A stretch of DNA of 64,000 nucleotides from Marinobacterium_A aestuariivivens (GTDB lineage: Bacteria; Pseudomonadota; Gammaproteobacteria; Pseudomonadales; Balneatricaceae). The DNA is taken from assembly GCF_042661465.1 (NCBI RefSeq), contig NZ_JBHSWE010000001.1:4154001-4218000 (forward strand), in the 5' to 3' direction. How positions within the stretch are numbered: the stretch's first letter is position 1; every line of letters starts with the position of its first letter. This document shows, one piece after another, positions 37,721 to 47,699 of the stretch. The translations under genes were made by a program, and so were the position numbers. Under the pieces are notes generated by a model. The model searched no databases and had not been told where the DNA came from. It saw nothing but the letters and a program-made list of their open reading frames with translations.

Positions 37721-38863
37721 ATGTGGCAGGAGTTTATCGATCAGCTGTTGCGCTACTGGCCCTTCGGCCCCGAGTCGCGCTGGGTGATACCGGTCTTTCT
37801 GATCGTATTCTTCACCATGCTGGCCAATTTTCTGTCGAATCGTGTCTTCGGGTTCCTGCACGAGCGGCTGTCGCGTACCCGCACTATCTGGGATGATCTG
37901 CTGCTCAATGCCGCCCGGCGTCCGATCGCGGCGCTGATCTGGGTCTTCGGCGGCGCCTGGGCGGTCGAGGTGATCGACCGCCGTACCGGTACCTCGCTGC
38001 TGGAGGTGGTCGATCCGCTGCGGCGCATGGCGGTGATCCTGCTGCTGACCTGGTTTCTGGTGCGGCTGATCAAGGGGGCCGAGCAGGTGCTGGTGTCGCC
38101 CGACCGGGTCAAGAATCCGATGGATCTGACCACCGCGTCGGCGATCGGCAAGCTGTTGCGACTCTCGGTCATCATCACCGCGGTGCTGGTGATGCTGCAG
38201 AACTTCGGTTACAGTATCTCCGGGGTGCTGGCCTTTGGCGGTATCGGCGGCATCGCGGTCGGTTTCGCCGCCAAGGACCTGCTGGCGAACTTCTTCGGCG
38301 GGCTGATGATCTATCTCGACCGTCCGTTCAAGGTCGGCGACTGGATCCGTTCGCCGGATCAGAATATCGAGGGCACGGTCGAGGATATCGGCTGGCGCCA
38401 GACCCGCATCCGCACCTTCGACCAGCGCCCGCTGTACGTGCCCAATGCGACCTTTGCCAGTATTTCGGTCGAGAACCCGTCGCGCATGACCCATCGCCGC
38501 ATCTACGAAACCATCGGGGTGCGTTACGACGATGCTCACCGGGTCAAGCAGGTCATCGAGGATGTTCAGCAGATGCTGCGCGAGCACGAAGAGATCGATC
38601 AGAGCCAGACCCTGATCGTCAACCTGAACCGCTTCGGGCCCTCGTCGCTGGACTTCTTCATCTACACCTTCACCAAAACGGTGAACTGGGTGCATTACCA
38701 CGAGGTGAAGCAGGACGTGCTGCTGCGCATCATGGCGATCATCGAGCAGCACGGTGCCGAAGTGGCCTTTCCGACCCAGACGCTGCACCTGGCCTCGATG
38801 CCCGAGGGCGCCCAGCCGGCACCCGTCGCCCGGCCGGAGCCGGCGGTCGAGCACAGCCGATAA
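37721..38863 (+). CDS. MscS-family mechanosensitive channel
   Basis: A 380-residue inner-membrane channel that opens under osmotic downshock. Four to five hydrophobic segments precede the pore helix and beta domain: FGGIGGIAVGFAAKDLLANFFGGLMIYLDRPFKVGDWI is the MscS TM3/beta signature. FDQRPLYVPNATFASISVEN and the C-terminal alpha/beta domain follow. The extended N-terminal membrane region is like YnaI/YbdG-type members rather than the 286-residue MscS. It starts 4 bp after nagZ. Confidence 0.93.
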   Translation: MWQEFIDQLLRYWPFGPESRWVIPVFLIVFFTMLANFLSNRVFGFLHERLSRTRTIWDDLLLNAARRPIAALIWVFGGAWAVEVIDRRTGTSLLEVVDPLRRMAVILLLTWFLVRLIKGAEQVLVSPDRVKNPMDLTTASAIGKLLRLSVIITAVLVMLQNFGYSISGVLAFGGIGGIAVGFAAKDLLANFFGGLMIYLDRPFKVGDWIRSPDQNIEGTVEDIGWRQTRIRTFDQRPLYVPNATFASISVENPSRMTHRRIYETIGVRYDDAHRVKQVIEDVQQMLREHEEIDQSQTLIVNLNRFGPSSLDFFIYTFTKTVNWVHYHEVKQDVLLRIMAIIEQHGAEVAFPTQTLHLASMPEGAQPAPVARPEPAVEHSR

Positions 38864-38892
38864 GATATTCGCCCGCTCCGCGGGCGAATATC
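38864..38892 (+). terminator. Terminator hairpin after the MscS gene
   Basis: GATATTCGCCCGC, loop TCC, GCGGGCGAATATC gives a perfect 13-bp stem beginning at the base after the stop codon. It has no long T-tract. Confidence 0.75.
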
Positions 38893-38951
38893 CTGCTGCT
38901 TGCCCGGTGTTGGGTTTCGGCCCTGCGGGCTTCCACCCCACCTGCGATTAG

Positions 38952-38989
38952 ATTAACGCGTAACGCGTTACGCCTAACCCGTAACGCCT
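38952..38989. repeat. Heptamer-type repeats at the csiV end
   Basis: Units around GTAACGC (TTAACGC, GTAACGC, GTTACGC, CTAACCC, GTAACGC) run into the csiV stop codon: in the csiV direction CGG TAG is followed directly by GCGTTAC-type units. Confidence 0.8.
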
Positions 38990-39587
38990 ACCGCTGAATC
39001 AGTACCAGCACGCCGAACAGCGGGTGGTCGAGATAATGGATCTCGTCCGAGCGCATGCGGCGCGGTGTATCCAGGTTGGCGCTCAGTATCGAGCTGCCGT
39101 AGCCGTCGTTGCTGCTGGCGGGCGCGGCGAAGCTGTAATAGAGATCCGGGCGGAAATGCAGGAAGCGGCCGCGGTCGATGCTGACGTAGCCGTCCAGTTC
39201 GTAGACGCCGTTGGCCATCAGGTTGCCGCCGCGAATATGGACCGGGCGGGCACTGCTTTCGCGGCCGACCGGCTGGTACCAGGCGCCATGGAAGAGGGTG
39301 CGGTATGCGGCCTGGCCGGCGAGGCGGTTTTTCTCGGCGGTCAGGACCAGGTTGCTGCCCGGCAGGCGCTGGTAGGCGCCGTTGCCGCCGTTGCCCAGCT
39401 CCACGGCGCCGGCGCGGCGCGGCACTTCCTCGTCGCGCCATGCCTGTTCCTTCATCGCCGGCTGGCTGTTGTGGGCAAAGACCAGCACCTCGACCTTGTA
39501 CCAGGGGTCCTCGGCCAGTACTGGCAGGCTGAAAATCAGCAGTGCCAGGGTCAGAAAAACAGATCGGTGATGGTTCGGCTTTTTCAT
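38988..39587 (-). CDS. csiV: CsiV-family periplasmic protein
   Basis: A 199-residue protein with a Sec signal (SVFLTLALLIFSLPVLAED) and the CsiV family marks WYKVEVLVFAH at the start of the mature part and DHPLFGVLVLIQ at the C-terminus. In Vibrio cholerae CsiV is a peptidoglycan-binding partner of the hydrolase/sensor ShyA system. csiV follows mfd, overlapping by four bases, as in Pseudomonas. Confidence 0.85.
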   Translation of the reverse strand: MKKPNHHRSVFLTLALLIFSLPVLAEDPWYKVEVLVFAHNSQPAMKEQAWRDEEVPRRAGAVELGNGGNGAYQRLPGSNLVLTAEKNRLAGQAAYRTLFHGAWYQPVGRESSARPVHIRGGNLMANGVYELDGYVSIDRGRFLHFRPDLYYSFAAPASSNDGYGSSILSANLDTPRRMRSDEIHYLDHPLFGVLVLIQR

Positions 39588-42500
39588 GCGGCTAACTCGT
39601 TCAGCAGGTTTTCGACCGTCTGGAAGCGCTGGTCGGCGGTGGTCATGTCAAAGATGAAGCGCAGCTGGCTGGCGCCCTCCAGTTTGTAGCGTCGGGGCTG
39701 GGTCTGGACCAGCGTCACCAGCTTCATCGGGTCGACGCCGGTTTCGTGGCTGAACTCCAGGCGTCCGCCCTTGTCTGCGGCGTCGATCTTGTTGATGCCC
39801 AGCTGTCCGGCGCGCAGCTTCAGTCCGGTCAGCCGGAACAGGCTCTTGACCGGCTCCGGCAGCAGGCCGAAGCGGTCGATCATCTCGACCTGGAGTTCCC
39901 GCAGTTGCCGGTCGCTGGCGGCGTTGGCGATGCGCTTGTAGAGAATCAGCCGGTTGTGAACATCCGGCAGGTAATCGTCCGGGATCAGGGTCGGTACGCG
40001 CAGGTTGATTTCGGGGCCATGGTGCAGCGGTGCGTCCGGATTGGGGGTGCGGCCTGCGCGCATCGCCTCGATCGCCTGCTCCAGCATCTCCATGTACAGT
40101 GAGAAACCGACGGTCTGCATCTGGCCGCTCTGCTCCTCGCCCAGCAGCTCGCCGGCGCCGCGGATCTCGAGGTCGTGGGTCGCCAGCGTGAAGCCGGCGC
40201 CGAGGGTGTCCGCCTGGGCGATGGCTTCGAGGCGCTTGCCGGCGTCCGGCGTCATCGCCTGGGGCGGTGGCGTCAGCAGGTAGGCATAGGCCTGGTGATG
40301 CGAGCGTCCGACCCGGCCGCGCAGCTGGTGCAGCTGGGCGAGGCCGAACTTGTCGGCGCGGTCGATGACGATGGTGTTGGCGTTCGGAATGTCGATACCG
40401 GTTTCGATGATGGTGGTGCAGACCAGCACGTTATGGCGCTTGTGGTAGAAGTCGGACATCACCCGTTCGAGTTCGCGTTCGCGCATCTGGCCGTGGCCGA
40501 TGCCAATGCGGGCTTCCGGCACCAGGTTCATCAGCTCCTCGGCAGTGCGCTCGATGCTCTTGACCTCGTTGTGCAGGTAGTAGACCTGGCCGCCGCGCAG
40601 CAGTTCGCGCAGGATTGCCTCCTTGATCATCGGCTTGTCGCTCTGGCGCACGAAGGTCTTGACCGACAGCCGGCGCGCCGGCGGCGTGGCGATGATCGAC
40701 AGGTCGCGCAGACCCGACATCGCCATGTTCAGGGTGCGGGGGATCGGTGTCGCGGTCAGGGTGAGAATGTCGACCTGGGCGCGCAGCGATTTCAGGCGCT
40801 CCTTCTGCTGCACGCCGAAGCGGTGTTCCTCGTCGATGATCACGAGCCCCAGGTCCTTGAACCTCATATCGCCCTGCAGCAGCTTGTGGGTGCCGACGAT
40901 GATGTCGATTTCGCCGGATTCCAGCTTGTCCTGGGCCTGTTGCTGCTGTTTTGCGCTGCGAAAGCGGGAGATCAGCTCGACATTGATCGCCCAGTCGGCG
41001 AAGCGGTCGCGGAAGTTGTCGTAATGCTGCTGCGCCAGCAGGGTGGTCGGCACCAGGATCGCCACCTGTTTGCTGTTCTGCACCGCCAGGAAGGCGGCGC
41101 GCATCGCCACCTCGGTCTTGCCGAAGCCGACGTCGCCGCAGACCAGCCGGTCCATCGGCTGCGGTGCGGTCATGTCGCGGATCACCGCCTCGATCGCCAG
41201 TGCCTGGTCCGGGGTCTCCTCGAACGGGAAGCTGGCGGCAAAGCGGCGATAATCCTCGTCCGGCGAGGTGAAGCTGAAGCCCTTGCGGGCACCGCGACGG
41301 GCGTAGATGTCGAGCAGTTCGGCGGCCGTGTCGCGCACCTTTTCCGCCGCCTTGCGCCGGGCGCGGCTCCACTGCTCGGTGCCGAGCCGGTGCAGTGGCG
41401 CCATTTCGTCGCTGGTGCCGCTGTAGCGGCTGATCAGGTGCAGTGCGCTGACCGGCACGTAGAGCTTGGCGTTGTCGGCGTATTCCAGGGTCAGGAATTC
41501 GTTCTGCTGGCCATCGAGTTCGATGCACTGCAGGCCCTGGTAGCGGCCGACGCCGTGGTCGATATGCACCACCGGTGCGCCGATGCGCAGCTCCGACAGG
41601 TTCTTGACCACCTGGTCGGCCTGCTCCTGGTCGCGGCTGCGGCGCCGGCGCTGGAATACCTGCTGGCCGAAGAGCTGGGTCTCGGTGATCAGCTGAACGC
41701 TGCCCGGGAGGCTGAGGCCCCGCTCCAGCGGGTAGATGCAGATGCCCCTGCGTGGCCTCCGTGCCGAGAAATCGGCCCAGTCGTCGACCGGCTCGGGATG
41801 GATGCCGGCTGCCCCGAAGAGTTCGAGCAGCGATTCGCGCCGCCCGGCCGACTCGGCGCAGAACAGCACCGGCTCCGGATGAGCGTCGAGAAAAGCCTTC
41901 AGTGCGGCCAGCGGTTCGCTGGCCTGGGCGTTGACCGGAAGTGCCGGCGGTTCGTCGAACGGGCTGTCCTGGCTGCCGGCACCGGAGCCGACGCTCTCGG
42001 GCTGTATAACCAGTCGAGGCAGCCGCTTCAGTGCGGCGAAGAGCTCGTCGACGCGGATAAAGACTTCGGCCGGCTCGAGCAGCGGCCGCTCGACATCGTG
42101 GCGGCGCTCCTCGTAGCGCTCTTCGACCTCGCTCCAGAACTGCTGTGCGACCGTTTCTAGGCCGGAGGTGCAGATCACCAGACTGTTGTCCGGCAGGTAA
42201 TCGAACAGCGTGGCGCTCTGCTCGAAGAACAGCGGCAGGTAGTATTCGATGCCGGCGGGAATCAGGCCGTCGCTGACGTCCTGGTAGATGGTGCAGCGCC
42301 TGGGATCGACGTCGAAGCGCTCACGCCAGCGCTGACGGAAGCTGGCGATGGCATTGCCATGGAACGGGAACTCCTGTGCCGGCAGCAGCCTGATCTGTTC
42401 GACCTGTTCGATCGAGCGCTGGGTCTCGGGGTCGAAACAGCGAAGCGTTTCGATCTCGTCGTCGAACAGGTCGATGCGATAGGGCAGGCGGCTGCCCATC

Positions 42501-43018
42501 GGATAAATGTCCAGAATGGCGCCGCGCTGGGCGAACTCGCCATGTTCGTAGACCGTCTCGACGGCGCGGTATCCGGCGTCGGTCAACAGGCGGCGCATCG
42601 CCTCGGGGTTGAGCTTCTGGCCGACATCGAGCAGCAGGCTGTTGCCGCCGATAAAGGCGCGCGGTGCGAGCCGGTGCATCAGCGTGGACGCCGGCACGAT
42701 CAGAATGCCGCGCTTCAGCTGCGGCAGCCGGTAGAGGCTGTGTATACGCTCGGAAATGATGTCCTGGTGCGGCGAGAAGTTGTCATAGGGAAGCGTTTCC
42801 CAGTCCGGAAACGTCAGCAGCTCGGCCTGCGGGTCGAAAAAGGCTGCTTCGCTGGCCAGGCGCGAGGCTTCGTCGCTGGAGGCGGCGATCACCAGCGTGA
42901 TGCCGTCGTGACGCCGCGCCGCCTCCGTGATCAGGTAGCCCTGGGCGCTGCCCCTGAGCTGGCCGACGCGCTTGATATCGCCCGCGCCTGCCGGCATCGG
43001 GTAATCCGCTTTGAACAC
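39584..43018 (-). CDS. mfd: Transcription-repair coupling factor Mfd
   Basis: A 1144-residue helicase that removes stalled RNA polymerase and recruits UvrA. GTG 43018 (MFKADYPMPAGAGDIKRVG) is preferred because AAGGAG lies 7 bp upstream; an ATG 69 bp further out gives an unlikely extension. Domains: UvrB-like N-terminal modules, RNA-polymerase-interacting domain around PVVHIDHGVGRYQGL, Walker A GDVGFGKTEVAMRAA, DEEH box IIDEEHRFG, TRG motif region, and the C-terminal autoinhibitory D7. csiV is the next gene. Confidence 0.97.
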   Translation of the reverse strand: MFKADYPMPAGAGDIKRVGQLRGSAQGYLITEAARRHDGITLVIAASSDEASRLASEAAFFDPQAELLTFPDWETLPYDNFSPHQDIISERIHSLYRLPQLKRGILIVPASTLMHRLAPRAFIGGNSLLLDVGQKLNPEAMRRLLTDAGYRAVETVYEHGEFAQRGAILDIYPMGSRLPYRIDLFDDEIETLRCFDPETQRSIEQVEQIRLLPAQEFPFHGNAIASFRQRWRERFDVDPRRCTIYQDVSDGLIPAGIEYYLPLFFEQSATLFDYLPDNSLVICTSGLETVAQQFWSEVEERYEERRHDVERPLLEPAEVFIRVDELFAALKRLPRLVIQPESVGSGAGSQDSPFDEPPALPVNAQASEPLAALKAFLDAHPEPVLFCAESAGRRESLLELFGAAGIHPEPVDDWADFSARRPRRGICIYPLERGLSLPGSVQLITETQLFGQQVFQRRRRSRDQEQADQVVKNLSELRIGAPVVHIDHGVGRYQGLQCIELDGQQNEFLTLEYADNAKLYVPVSALHLISRYSGTSDEMAPLHRLGTEQWSRARRKAAEKVRDTAAELLDIYARRGARKGFSFTSPDEDYRRFAASFPFEETPDQALAIEAVIRDMTAPQPMDRLVCGDVGFGKTEVAMRAAFLAVQNSKQVAILVPTTLLAQQHYDNFRDRFADWAINVELISRFRSAKQQQQAQDKLESGEIDIIVGTHKLLQGDMRFKDLGLVIIDEEHRFGVQQKERLKSLRAQVDILTLTATPIPRTLNMAMSGLRDLSIIATPPARRLSVKTFVRQSDKPMIKEAILRELLRGGQVYYLHNEVKSIERTAEELMNLVPEARIGIGHGQMRERELERVMSDFYHKRHNVLVCTTIIETGIDIPNANTIVIDRADKFGLAQLHQLRGRVGRSHHQAYAYLLTPPPQAMTPDAGKRLEAIAQADTLGAGFTLATHDLEIRGAGELLGEEQSGQMQTVGFSLYMEMLEQAIEAMRAGRTPNPDAPLHHGPEINLRVPTLIPDDYLPDVHNRLILYKRIANAASDRQLRELQVEMIDRFGLLPEPVKSLFRLTGLKLRAGQLGINKIDAADKGGRLEFSHETGVDPMKLVTLVQTQPRRYKLEGASQLRFIFDMTTADQRFQTVENLLNELAA

Positions 43019-43334
43019 TGCTGACTCCTTGCCTGTATGGAAAGCCGCAAGCGGCGGGTGGCGCGTGCCGGGCCGGTCGCTCGCCACTGACCGCTTTCAT
43101 GCCCCGGGGCGGCGAGCGGGCTCGTCGCGAGGCCCCCTTTTGGGACGCCAGTTTTCGGGGTTCGTGAAAAGGCGCCTATATTAACCGAAAAGAACCGAGT
43201 GCAGCGAGCGGCGCGGTTCCTGCCAGACGCGGTTCCTGCCAAAGTAGGAGGGCGTACGATTTGCCCGAGTGGTGCTAAAAGGGGATAATGCGCGCGCAGC
43301 CAATTTCAGCCTTGACGATTTTTTGGAGTGACCT

Positions 43335-44774
43335 GTGAGCCAAGAGCAAGTTTTCGCAGACTGGAAAGCGCGTGAAGCGCGGGCCGAGGCCATGGTGCCG
43401 TTGATCGGCCGCCTCTACCGTGACCGCAACGTCGAGACGTCCGTTTTCGGACGCCTGGTCCACAAGCGTTCCGTCACCGATATCCTGAAAGCGCACCGTT
43501 TCGCGCGTAATATGATGGAAGACCAGGAAGAGCTCAGCGTTCACGATACCTATCCGGTTCTGGAAGCTGTCGACAAACTGGGTGTCGCCAATGCCCATGT
43601 GGACGTGGGCAAGCTTGTAATCAAGTTTCGCCACGAAGGTAACGGCGATCTCGAAGCCTTCCTGAAGAACGAGCTGAGCGACGTCATCGGCGCGCCCGAG
43701 CGCGAGCCGACCGACGTTGTCCTGTACGGTTTCGGTCGCATCGGTCGTCTGCTCGCCCGTCTGCTGATCGAGCGAACCGGTGGTGGCCAGTCGCTGCGCC
43801 TGCGCGCTATCGTCGTGCGCAAGGGCAACGCGGACAACGATCTCGAGAAGCGTGCCAGCCTGCTGCGTCGCGACTCGGTTCACGGTTCCTTCAAGGGCAC
43901 CATTCAGGTCGATCACGAGAACCAGGCCCTCATCGCCAACGGCAATGTCATCAAGGTGATCTTCGCCGACGCACCGGACACCATCGACTACACCGATTAC
44001 GGTATCAGCAATGCGCTGGTGGTCGACAATACCGGCAAATGGCGCGATGCCGACGGCCTCAGCCTGCATCTGCGCGCCAACGGCGTGTCCCGTGTGCTGC
44101 TGACCGCGCCGGGCAAGGGCGTCAAGAACATCGTCATGGGCGTCAACCATGGCGACATCACCGATGACGACCGCATCCTGTCGGCTGCGTCCTGCACCAC
44201 CAACGCCATCGTGCCGGTGCTGAAAATGCTCAATGACCGCTTCGGCGTGGTCAACGGGCACGTCGAGACCGTGCACTCCTACACCAACGACCAGAACCTG
44301 ATCGACAATTACCACAAGGGTGATCGTCGTGGTCGTGCCGCCGGCCTCAACATGGTCATCACTGAGACAGGGGCGGCCAAGGCCGTGGCCAAGGCGCTGC
44401 CGGAGCTCGAAGGCAAGCTGACCGGCAACGCGATCCGCGTGCCGACGCCGAATGTCTCGATGGCGATCCTGAACCTGAACCTCGACAAGGCCACCACCAA
44501 GGACGAGTTGAATGACTTCCTGCGCAATGCCGCGCTGTTCTCCGACCTGCAAAAGCAGATCGATTACAGCAACTCGCCGGAAGCCGTGTCCACCGACTTC
44601 GTCGGCTCCCGCGCCGCGGGCGTCGTCGACGGTCTGGCGACCATCGTCGACGGCAATCGCTGCGTGCTCTACGTCTGGTACGACAACGAGTTCGGCTACA
44701 GCTGTCAGGTCTTCCGCATGATGCAGGCCATGGCGCACTGCACCCTGCCGGCCTTCCCGCCGAAAGAGATCTGA
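43335..44774 (+). CDS. gap: Glyceraldehyde-3-phosphate dehydrogenase, long N-extended form
   Basis: NAD(P)-dependent oxidation/phosphorylation of glyceraldehyde 3-phosphate. At 479 residues it is about 140 longer than classical GapA because of a helical N-terminal extension (MSQEQVFADWKAREARAEAMVPLIGRLYRD...). The Rossmann motif is LYGFGRIGRLLARLL and the catalytic Cys287 sits in SAASCTTNAIVPVLK. DNEFGYSCQVF is near the C-terminus. A long gap homologue lies between mfd and nqr in Pseudomonas, matching this position. GTG start, Shine-Dalgarno TGGAG. Confidence 0.93.
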   Translation: MSQEQVFADWKAREARAEAMVPLIGRLYRDRNVETSVFGRLVHKRSVTDILKAHRFARNMMEDQEELSVHDTYPVLEAVDKLGVANAHVDVGKLVIKFRHEGNGDLEAFLKNELSDVIGAPEREPTDVVLYGFGRIGRLLARLLIERTGGGQSLRLRAIVVRKGNADNDLEKRASLLRRDSVHGSFKGTIQVDHENQALIANGNVIKVIFADAPDTIDYTDYGISNALVVDNTGKWRDADGLSLHLRANGVSRVLLTAPGKGVKNIVMGVNHGDITDDDRILSAASCTTNAIVPVLKMLNDRFGVVNGHVETVHSYTNDQNLIDNYHKGDRRGRAAGLNMVITETGAAKAVAKALPELEGKLTGNAIRVPTPNVSMAILNLNLDKATTKDELNDFLRNAALFSDLQKQIDYSNSPEAVSTDFVGSRAAGVVDGLATIVDGNRCVLYVWYDNEFGYSCQVFRMMQAMAHCTLPAFPPKEI

Positions 44775-44782
44775 TCTCGCCA

Positions 44783-44809
44783 ACCGGGTGGGCTTCCTGC
44801 CCACCCGGT
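44783..44809 (+). terminator. Terminator after gap
   Basis: ACCGGGTGGGC, loop TTCCT, GCCCACCCGGT makes a perfect 11-bp stem 8 bp after the gap stop. A GGAATGCGCTTCGC...GACCTAC half-repeat follows at 44818-44848. Confidence 0.75.
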
Positions 44810-44970
44810 GTTGTGTCGGAATGCGCTTCGCTTATTCCGACCTACGATTCTTTCTCACCAATCACCACTCACCGATCCTATCCTGCGCGATTTTCGTACT
44901 GGATCACAAAGTCCGTTGAAAATTATCGGAAATTGAATCCGCAAAGGCGGCTGATTGGACCGGCGCTTTG

Positions 44971-45000
44971 TAGAAAAGCACGGCTCCGCTCAGTTATACT
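44971..45000 (+). promoter_or_regulatory. Possible promoter of the nqr operon
   Basis: TATACT at 44995-45000 is a good -10. TAGAAA 18 bp upstream is a poor -35. The distance to the nqrA start (about 140 bp) leaves a long leader. No other stronger promoter was seen in 44850-45140. Confidence 0.4.
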
Positions 45001-45140
45001 AACGCGGTTTTTTGGGTGGGGCTTTTCGACTCCTGAAACAATAATAACCAGATTCCGACAGCCGCTGGGGACAGGCGTCTGACGAGGGGATGGTTTCAGG
45101 ATGAAGACCCGAGACAATTTTAACGTGATGGGTGAGGCGT

Positions 45141-46487
45141 ATGATCAAGATCAGCAAGGGTCTGGATCTACCGATTGCGGGCGCGCCGGAGCAGGTGATC
45201 AGTGCTGCTCCGAAAGTGCGTACCGTCGCCGTGGCGGGTCCTGATTATGTAGGCATGAAGCCTACGATGGCCGTCAAGGTGGGTGACCGGGTGAAACTCG
45301 GTCAAGTGATCTTTTCAGACAAGAAAACAGAAGGTGTTGTCTTTACGGCCCCGGGTGCAGGTGTCGTCAAGGATATCAACCGGGGCGAACGACGCGTGCT
45401 GCAGACCGTCGTCATCGAGCTCGATGACGACGAGGATGCGGTGGAGTTCGCCAGGTACGAGGCGGGCAAACTCGCCAGCCTGAGTCGCGAGCAGGTCGAA
45501 CAGAACCTGGTCGAGTCCGGTCTCTGGACGGCGTTCCGTACCCGTCCGTTCAGCCGTGTGCCACAGCCGGGCACCGAACCGAATTCCATTTTCGTCACCG
45601 CCATGGATACCAATCCGCTGGCGGCCGATCCCCAGGTGATCATCGCCGAGCAGCCGGAGGCCTTCGTCAACGGCCTCAAACTGCTGACCCGCCTGACCAA
45701 GACCAAGGTCTATCTGTGCCAGGCGGCCGGTGCCGGTGCCAAGCTGCCCGCCGTTGACGGCGTTCAGATCGCCGAGTTCGATGGCCGTCACCCGGCCGGC
45801 AACCCGGGCACCCATATCCACTTCCTCGATCCGGTCAGCCGAAACAAGTTCGTCTGGACCATCGGTTATCAGGATGTCATCGCCTTCGGCAAGCTGTTCA
45901 CCGAAGGGCGTCTGCCGACCGAACGGGTTGTCGCGCTGGGCGGCCCCCAGGTCGAAAAGCCGACGCTGCTGCGCACCCGGCTGGGCGCGAGCCTGGAGGA
46001 ACTGTGCCAGGGCCGCCTGAAGGCCGGCGACAACCGCGTCATCAGCGGTTCCGTCTGGAACGGCCGTGCCGCCAAGGGGCCGTTGGGCTATCTGGGCCGC
46101 TACGCGACCCAGGTCAGCGTGCTCGAAGAGGGCACCAAGCGTGAATTCATGGGCTGGGTCGCGCCGGGCGCCAACAAGTTCTCGGTGCTGAACATGTTCA
46201 GCTCGCTGCTGTCGCCTGGCAAGAAGTTCTCCTTCACCACCACCACCAACGGTTCCGAACGGGCCATGGTGCCGGTGGGTCAGTTCGAGGAGGTGATGCC
46301 GCTGGATATCCTGCCGACGCAGCTGCTGCGCGCGCTGGTCACCGGCGATATCGTCCATGCGATGCAGCTGGGCTGTCTCGAACTCGACGAGGAAGACCTC
46401 GCGCTCTGTACCTTCGCCTGTACCGGCAAGTACGAGTACGGTCCCATCCTGCGCGACAACCTGCTGCGTATCGAGAAGGAGGCCTGA
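45141..46487 (+). CDS. nqrA: Na+-NQR subunit A
   Basis: Peripheral ubiquinone-site subunit of the Na+-translocating NADH:quinone oxidoreductase. ATG 45141 gives MIKISKGLDLPIAGAPEQVI, the standard NqrA N-terminus (448 residues); GTG 45132 would add three residues. Family features include AVAGPDYVGMKPTMAVKVGDRVKLGQ (biotinyl-like domain) and the C-terminal GCLELDEEDLALCTFACTGKYEYGP. It is the first gene of the operon nqrABCDEF. Confidence 0.97.
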   Translation: MIKISKGLDLPIAGAPEQVISAAPKVRTVAVAGPDYVGMKPTMAVKVGDRVKLGQVIFSDKKTEGVVFTAPGAGVVKDINRGERRVLQTVVIELDDDEDAVEFARYEAGKLASLSREQVEQNLVESGLWTAFRTRPFSRVPQPGTEPNSIFVTAMDTNPLAADPQVIIAEQPEAFVNGLKLLTRLTKTKVYLCQAAGAGAKLPAVDGVQIAEFDGRHPAGNPGTHIHFLDPVSRNKFVWTIGYQDVIAFGKLFTEGRLPTERVVALGGPQVEKPTLLRTRLGASLEELCQGRLKAGDNRVISGSVWNGRAAKGPLGYLGRYATQVSVLEEGTKREFMGWVAPGANKFSVLNMFSSLLSPGKKFSFTTTTNGSERAMVPVGQFEEVMPLDILPTQLLRALVTGDIVHAMQLGCLELDEEDLALCTFACTGKYEYGPILRDNLLRIEKEA

Positions 46488-46490
46488 TCC

Positions 46491-47699
46491 ATGAGTCTGA
46501 GAAACGTTCTGGACAAAATGGAGCCGCATTTCCACAAGGGCGGCAAATACGAAAACTGGTACGCGCTCTACGAAGCGGTCGATACCATCTTCTATACCCC
46601 GGGTCAGGTGACCAAGAGCGCGGCGCACGTACGTGACGGCGTCGACCTCAAGCGCATGATGATCCTGGTGTGGATGTGCACCTTCCCGGCCGTGCTTTTC
46701 GGCCTCTACAACGTCGGCTTCCAGGCCAACACTGCCATGGCGTCTCTCGGACTGACCGAGACCAACACCTGGCAGGGAGCTGTCGCCGGCGCGCTGACGT
46801 CCTTCAATCCGGACAGCCTCTGGGACAACATCATCCACGGAGCGGCATACTGGATCCCGATTTACGCGGTGACCTTCATCGTCGGCGGTTTCTGGGAAGT
46901 GCTGTTCGCGATGAAGCGTGGCCATGAAGTCAACGAAGGCTTCTTCGTCACCTCCATCCTGTTCTCGCTGATCCTGCCGCCGACCGTACCGTTGTGGCAG
47001 GTGGCGCTGGGTATCAGCTTCGGCGTGGTGATCGGCAAGGAAGTGTTCGGCGGTACCGGCAAGAACTTCCTCAATCCGGCCCTGACCGGCCGTGCCTTCC
47101 TGTTCTTCGCCTATCCGGCGCAGATGTCCGGTGATGCCATCTGGACCGCGGTCGACGGTTTTTCCGGCGCGACCCCGCTGGGCCTGGCCGCCGCCGGTGG
47201 CGTCGATGCCATCCTGGCGCAGAACATCACCTGGTTCGACGCCTTCATGGGCAGCATCCAAGGTTCCGTCGGCGAAACCTCGGCCTTCGCGATCCTGATC
47301 GGCGGACTGGTACTGCTGTATACCAAGGTTGCGGCCTGGCGTATCGTGGCCGGCGTGCTGGTCGGCACCATCGCCACCACCGTACTGTTGAATCTGATCG
47401 GTTCCGACACCAACCCGATGTTCAGTGTGCCCTTCTACTGGCACCTGGTGCTCGGCGGCTATGCCTTCGGTCTGTTCTTCATGGCGACCGACCCGGTCTC
47501 GGCCTCGATGACCAACATCGGCAAGTGGTGGTTCGGTGCACTGATCGGCGTCATGGTCGTGCTGATCCGTGTCGTCAACCCGGCGTTCCCGGAAGGCATG
47601 ATGCTGGCGATCCTGTTCGGTAACCTCTTTGCACCGCTGATCGACAACTTCGTGGTGCAGGCGAATATCAAGCGGAGGATGGCGCGCAATGTCGGCTAA
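46491..47699 (+). CDS. nqrB: Na+-NQR subunit B (covalent FMN, riboflavin)
   Basis: A 402-residue membrane subunit with about ten helices. The covalent FMN site is Thr228 in DGFSGATPLG. The Shine-Dalgarno AAGGAGG lies in the end of nqrA, and the ATG is 3 bp after its stop. It is related to RnfD and is modified by ApbE, encoded downstream. Confidence 0.97.
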   Translation: MSLRNVLDKMEPHFHKGGKYENWYALYEAVDTIFYTPGQVTKSAAHVRDGVDLKRMMILVWMCTFPAVLFGLYNVGFQANTAMASLGLTETNTWQGAVAGALTSFNPDSLWDNIIHGAAYWIPIYAVTFIVGGFWEVLFAMKRGHEVNEGFFVTSILFSLILPPTVPLWQVALGISFGVVIGKEVFGGTGKNFLNPALTGRAFLFFAYPAQMSGDAIWTAVDGFSGATPLGLAAAGGVDAILAQNITWFDAFMGSIQGSVGETSAFAILIGGLVLLYTKVAAWRIVAGVLVGTIATTVLLNLIGSDTNPMFSVPFYWHLVLGGYAFGLFFMATDPVSASMTNIGKWWFGALIGVMVVLIRVVNPAFPEGMMLAILFGNLFAPLIDNFVVQANIKRRMARNVG

